8,322 nt of DNA, taken from assembly GCA_964457585.1 (NCBI GenBank), contig CAYWFU010000104.1, positions 1-8,322 of the forward strand, read 5' to 3'. Below are positions 6,628-8,322 of this stretch, one piece after another. How positions within the stretch are numbered: position 1 is the first letter of the stretch; each line of letters opens with the position of its first letter. The notes beneath the pieces are model-generated. The model searched no databases. It had not been told where the DNA came from and saw nothing but the letters and a program-made list of their open reading frames with translations. This DNA comes from CAYWFU01 sp964457585. GTDB lineage: Bacteria > JACRDZ01. The translations under genes and the position numbers were made by a program.

Positions 6628-7716
6628 ATGTATAAACCAGAACAGATTAAAAATTTTTTCCTGTTGAGTATTAAAAATAAATTCCGCACTTTTCATATAA
6701 GTTCTTCCAGTAAAATCTTAAATAAAAAAATCATTTCTACATTATCTCTAATTCTATTTATCTTAATCCTGTTTTTACCAGTCAAAGCTGAAGAACAAAT
6801 TTTAGAAAGTGAGATAATAAATTCTGGATATTTGATTTTTGGAGGGAAATTGATTGAACCACCATATAAGATTGAGTTAAAAATTAAAATAATTTCACCT
6901 GATGAAGATAAAAAATATACTACATATGTAAATGGAATAATTGTTAATGAGATAATTGAAACAGGAATAAATAATAAGATAGAAGAAGAAAATAAAATAT
7001 TAAAAAGAAATATAAGAGCTAAATATCATAATTTAAGGGAAAAATATACAGAAGAAGAAGCAAAGAATCTTTTAGAAGATGAAATAGTAAAAGAAATAGA
7101 TAAAACAGAATATTTAAGCAAAAAGAAAAAAATGGACAGAATTTCATTGAGGAATAAAAAATCTGAGATAGAGTTCTTAGATGGAAATATTATAGATTTT
7201 GAATTAGAAAGGCCTTTATCTGATAGTGAAATAGCATCTGATTTACAAACTACAATGTTAAATAATTATGATAAATGGAAAAAAGAATTTGGAAAGGGAA
7301 AAGCAATAGAATTATTAAGAGAATTTTTAAACAAAATAAAAGGGAAAGATGTTTTGCTTGATTATGAAATTGATAATAATGGAGAAATTAGAGTTAAATA
7401 CAGACAATTTGGTGAATGGATGGGTATTATGCATGTCAGTGTGGCAAATAAACCTCCAAAACTAATTGATACTATAAGAGGAGAATTTAGATATTTGGTC
7501 GGGGGATTGAAAAAGGGCAACTTGGAAATTATGCCAAAGAAAGGAGTAGGTACAATATCAATACCTTTTGTTTATAATCCAAAAGATATAATTAATGGAA
7601 TTAATGAAATAATATTACAAAATATTGCTAAAGAAGAAAAAATAAGAAAAATTAAAAATATTTTGGATATTGAAGAGAGATTTATAGATCAAATTATAGA
7701 TCACTGGGATAAATAA
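6628..7716 (+). CDS. Exported protein of unknown fold with shared leader
   Basis: A 362-residue protein starting at MYKPEQ (GGAG 8 nt upstream); an in-frame TTG at 6556 would add 24 residues that I read as leader RNA. Residues 1-33 are a basic Ser-rich segment and residues about 34-53 a hydrophobic core ending PVKAEE, matching the gene at 655-1710 almost residue for residue. After INSGY the two proteins part. The mature domain begins YLIFGGKLIEPPYKIELK and later YVNGIIV, a 'G..l..PPY...(n)..vNG..v' arrangement I have only a vague memory of from other exported hypotheticals. From 100 to 230 it is highly charged and helical, with many K/E, probably partly coiled-coil. A small beta-rich region follows (VLLDYEIDNNGEIRVKYRQF). 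No catalytic motif is recognised. The next gene starts 2 nt after its stop, so it is co-translated with the caspase-like protein, to which it may be an export partner or inhibitor (inference). Confidence 0.8.
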   Translation: MYKPEQIKNFFLLSIKNKFRTFHISSSSKILNKKIISTLSLILFILILFLPVKAEEQILESEIINSGYLIFGGKLIEPPYKIELKIKIISPDEDKKYTTYVNGIIVNEIIETGINNKIEEENKILKRNIRAKYHNLREKYTEEEAKNLLEDEIVKEIDKTEYLSKKKKMDRISLRNKKSEIEFLDGNIIDFELERPLSDSEIASDLQTTMLNNYDKWKKEFGKGKAIELLREFLNKIKGKDVLLDYEIDNNGEIRVKYRQFGEWMGIMHVSVANKPPKLIDTIRGEFRYLVGGLKKGNLEIMPKKGVGTISIPFVYNPKDIINGINEIILQNIAKEEKIRKIKNILDIEERFIDQIIDHWDK

Positions 7717-7718
7717 TC

Positions 7719-8322
7719 ATGAAAAAAACTATCTATCTTTTAATATTTTATCTTTTAATATTAATAAAATTTTGTTTTGCAAATCAAATACCTGATAAAA
7801 GATCTATTTTTATATATAAACCATATCAGTTTGATATAGGTGATATTTTAGATACGACTTTTATAAAAAATAGATTAGAAAATGATCATAAATATTTTAT
7901 TAATCGGACTAATACGGAAATAGCTCCATTAGACCAAAATAGACTTGAACCACAAAATGCTTTCATCTCAAATTTTGTAAATGCATTAAAATCAAGTAAT
8001 TTTGGAATAATTATGATTGAAACACATGGTGCACCTGATAAAATAGCTTTAGAAGTTTTTAGAGTTGATAATTGGAATGCCACAGATCCGGGTTATATAG
8101 CCGCTAAAGCAAAAGAAGCAGAATATAATCAAAATAATATCCCAGTAAAATTTTTTAATTTTGAAACAAATGGTAAAAAATATTATGTATTAGTAGCTGA
8201 AAAAGATTATTTAAAAACACTTTCAAAAAGTATTTGTAATAGGTCTATAGTATGGATAAGTGCTTGCTATTCTGAATCACTTAAAGATAGTTTCATCAAT
8301 ACTGATAATAACATATATTTTT
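7719..8322 (+). CDS. Secreted clan-CD (caspase/gingipain-like) cysteine peptidase candidate, partial
   Basis: An ATG 2 nt after the upstream stop opens a frame with 201 codons in the window, running off the right edge. Residues 1-21 are a standard signal peptide (MKK, hydrophobic core, cleavage near CFA). Two motifs with clan-CD spacing are visible: FGIIMIETHGAPDKIAL around H103-G104, a hydrophobic strand ending in His-Gly, and SIVWISACYSESLKD around C183, a hydrophobic strand ending in S-A-C. This His-Gly...Ala-Cys dyad is typical of caspases, gingipain C25 and CHAT-type peptidases. The 80-residue separation and secretion favour a C25/caspase-like secreted enzyme. No full domain is available, so the family within the clan is open and activity is unproven. 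The start lacks a strong ribosome binding site of its own, so translational coupling to the gene before it is likely. Confidence 0.65.
   Translation, partial: MKKTIYLLIFYLLILIKFCFANQIPDKRSIFIYKPYQFDIGDILDTTFIKNRLENDHKYFINRTNTEIAPLDQNRLEPQNAFISNFVNALKSSNFGIIMIETHGAPDKIALEVFRVDNWNATDPGYIAAKAKEAEYNQNNIPVKFFNFETNGKKYYVLVAEKDYLKTLSKSICNRSIVWISACYSESLKDSFINTDNNIYF

Larger units (their letters stand above)
5904..6831. repeat. Right arm of long inverted repeat
   Basis: Inverted partner of 1525-2389. The inner 307 bp (5904-6210) and the 189 bp around the leader (6453-6641) are identical to the left arm by direct comparison. Homology stops abruptly at 5904, inside the leader of the Y1-like gene, and fades at the signal-peptide end of the gene starting at 6628 (shared INSGY). 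Together with 5738-5903, which holds only the unrepeated A+T-rich leader of the Y1-like gene, it fills the 890-bp intergenic space. It differs from the left arm mainly by the element at 6292-6452. Confidence 0.95.

Noticed and set aside
1525..6831. Composite transposon with the two arms as insertion sequences
   Set aside because: The arms encode no transposase and no short terminal repeats or target duplication; they contain promoters and gene starts instead, and Y1 enzymes do not act on long inverted repeats.

Overview
The window is A+T-rich bacterial DNA (about 30% G+C by eye, K/E/I/N-rich proteins). It holds four chromosomal-type genes for exported proteins around a small block of DNA-associated genes. 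No rRNA, tRNA, CRISPR or phage structural gene is visible. The taxon cannot be fixed from the sequence. A SpoIID/LytB-type protein, secreted beta-propeller-like and caspase-like proteins, a Y1-type HUH protein and a MITE-like palindrome fit an uncultivated, A+T-rich, repeat-carrying bacterium. The SpoIID domain alone does not imply sporulation.

The layout is strikingly symmetric. On the left, a minus-strand operon runs out of the window: a membrane-anchored or secreted NHL/beta-propeller-like protein (1710-655), then 2 nt later a TTG-started SpoIID/LytB-domain protein (652 to the edge). On the right, a plus-strand operon runs out of the other side: a secreted protein of unknown fold (6628-7716), then 2 nt later a secreted clan-CD (caspase/gingipain-like) cysteine peptidase candidate (7719 to the edge). 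The two lead proteins share the same N-terminal leader and signal peptide, but their mature parts look unrelated.

The upstream regions of the two operons form a long, imperfect inverted repeat (1525-2389 against 5904-6831). It contains one block of 307 bp and one of 189 bp that I find identical base for base. Each arm carries an outward sigma70-like promoter (TTGACA-N18-TATTAT) for the exported-protein operon and an inward one (TTGCTT-N17-TACAAT) for the genes between the arms. A 161-bp MITE-like element sits only in the right arm, where the left arm has an unrelated 118-bp segment.

Between the arms lie, on the plus strand, an AlbA_2/Schlafen-type ATP-binding regulator (COG2865-like), a small helical gene broken by a frameshift, and a zinc-ribbon/SEC-C protein. 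A zinc-ribbon plus IS200-like Y1 (HUH) protein faces them on the minus strand; its C-terminal helix, which normally carries the catalytic tyrosine, appears to be missing. The best candidate for something undescribed is the repeated promoter-leader-signal-peptide cassette that drives two different exported-protein operons from the ends of a potentially invertible segment. That reading is inference; the symmetry itself is directly visible.
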